A stretch of 64,000 nucleotides of DNA from Hoplostethus atlanticus. Lineage: Eukaryota; Chordata; Actinopteri; Trachichthyiformes; Trachichthyidae. The notes under the pieces were generated by a model. That model was not told the origin of the DNA. It worked only from the letters and a program-made list of their open reading frames with translations, and did not search any database. The position numbers and the translations under genes are program-made. Position 1 is the first letter of the stretch. Each line of letters opens with the position of its first letter. The DNA is taken from positions 4,882,501-4,946,500 of the forward strand of contig JAXDDX010000010.1 of the NCBI GenBank assembly GCA_034670405.1, in the 5' to 3' direction. Shown one piece after another: positions 63,526-64,000 of this stretch.

Positions 63526-64000
63526 GGTAGCACTGGGCCATAGTGTGTGAGCTGTGATAAACTCTGTTGTGGTCCAGCCTTGATTTCAATGCCTTGGAAC
63601 AAGACCCTGGTCTTTGTGCAACCTCTGAGCTGAAAGGAATCCCTCCTGGGATTTGGTCTTAATCTGGAACCCTTTTCATCACATCTCAGATGCGGCGATG
63701 AAGTCAATTTACAAGATTAATGTTATTCATTATGCTCTCCAGACTGTTAATAGAAACGTGCCGTAGCAAAGCAAACGTTGCTCGAGATGTACAGGAGAAA
63801 TCCAGCATCACACTGAATGTGCTGTGTCAGAGTCAATCAGTGTTTCAGCACCACATTTGCTCAGTTTCTTTTAAATAGTATAATTGCAAAAAAAGAAGAA
63901 ACAAGCAGACAAGCAAAAATCCAAGATGACAAGCAAAGACACTAGTGAATTGGAGAGTCTAAATGTCAACTCAACTCAACTTAACAACAGGACACAATTT

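Larger units (their letters stand above)
45177..64000 (-). other. Sequence 5' of the coding exon: upstream intron, with any 5' UTR exon or promoter unidentified
   Basis: The acceptor at 45177-45178 implies at least one non-coding exon farther upstream on the minus strand. I see no CpG island or convincing promoter between 45.2 and 64 kb, so the first exon may lie outside the window. The stretch holds SINEs at 47.1, 49.2, 50.8, 56.9 and 63.5 kb, hAT elements at 51.9-52.6 and 58.2-60.1 kb, and microsatellites. Confidence 0.45.

Overview
The window is vertebrate, most likely teleost, nuclear DNA, and it is almost entirely non-coding. The indicators are A+T-rich sequence with dense microsatellites, several tRNA-derived SINEs with fish-type 3' tails, hAT and PIF/Harbinger-type DNA transposons, and a GT-AG spliced exon. 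There are no operons, CRISPR arrays, rRNAs or intact tRNA genes, and no open frame of convincing length. Nearly all long open frames are chance or come from microsatellites.

The only host coding sequence I can support is one exon on the minus strand (44983-45176). It holds the start codon, a short basic cytoplasmic tail and the signal anchor of a Golgi sulfotransferase that looks like carbohydrate sulfotransferase 8 (chst8, GalNAc-4-O-sulfotransferase 1). The exon has a good acceptor, an in-frame stop just upstream of the ATG and a consensus-like donor. The catalytic exon is not in the window, so positions 1-44980 would be a large chst8 intron. Sequence above 45177 would be the preceding intron, or 5' UTR introns and flank. 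Several stretches in the big intron have the look of conserved regulatory DNA (for example 21.8-22.3 kb and 10.9-11.5 kb). That is inference only.

The rest is a record of transposition, region by region. At 3.4 kb and 6.65 kb there are SINE heads or remnants. At 12.5-12.8 kb there is a long fold-back palindrome. At 13.9-14.8 kb a Harbinger-like MITE carries a giant (GA)n/GCAGGCACACG compound minisatellite. At 15.0 kb there is a SINE. At 18.48-19.36 kb an internally deleted hAT-Charlie-like element has a perfect 8-bp target duplication. At 23.0-23.5 kb there is an element-like stretch with degenerate CGATACGAT repeats and an ATG followed by a splice donor. At 26.5, 33.5-33.8, 49.2, 56.9 and 63.5 kb there are SINE copies. 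At 43.2-44.2 kb two diverged copies of one unknown element lie in tandem. At 50.8 kb a tiny 5'-truncated SINE has a 14-bp target duplication. At 58.2-60.1 kb a ZMYM-type hAT element is nested, in the opposite orientation, inside another member of its own family.

I did not find a convincing novel multi-gene biological system. The most useful observations are the chst8 exon, the MITE that carries a purine-tract minisatellite, the nested hAT pair, the fold-back element and the tandem unknown repeat.
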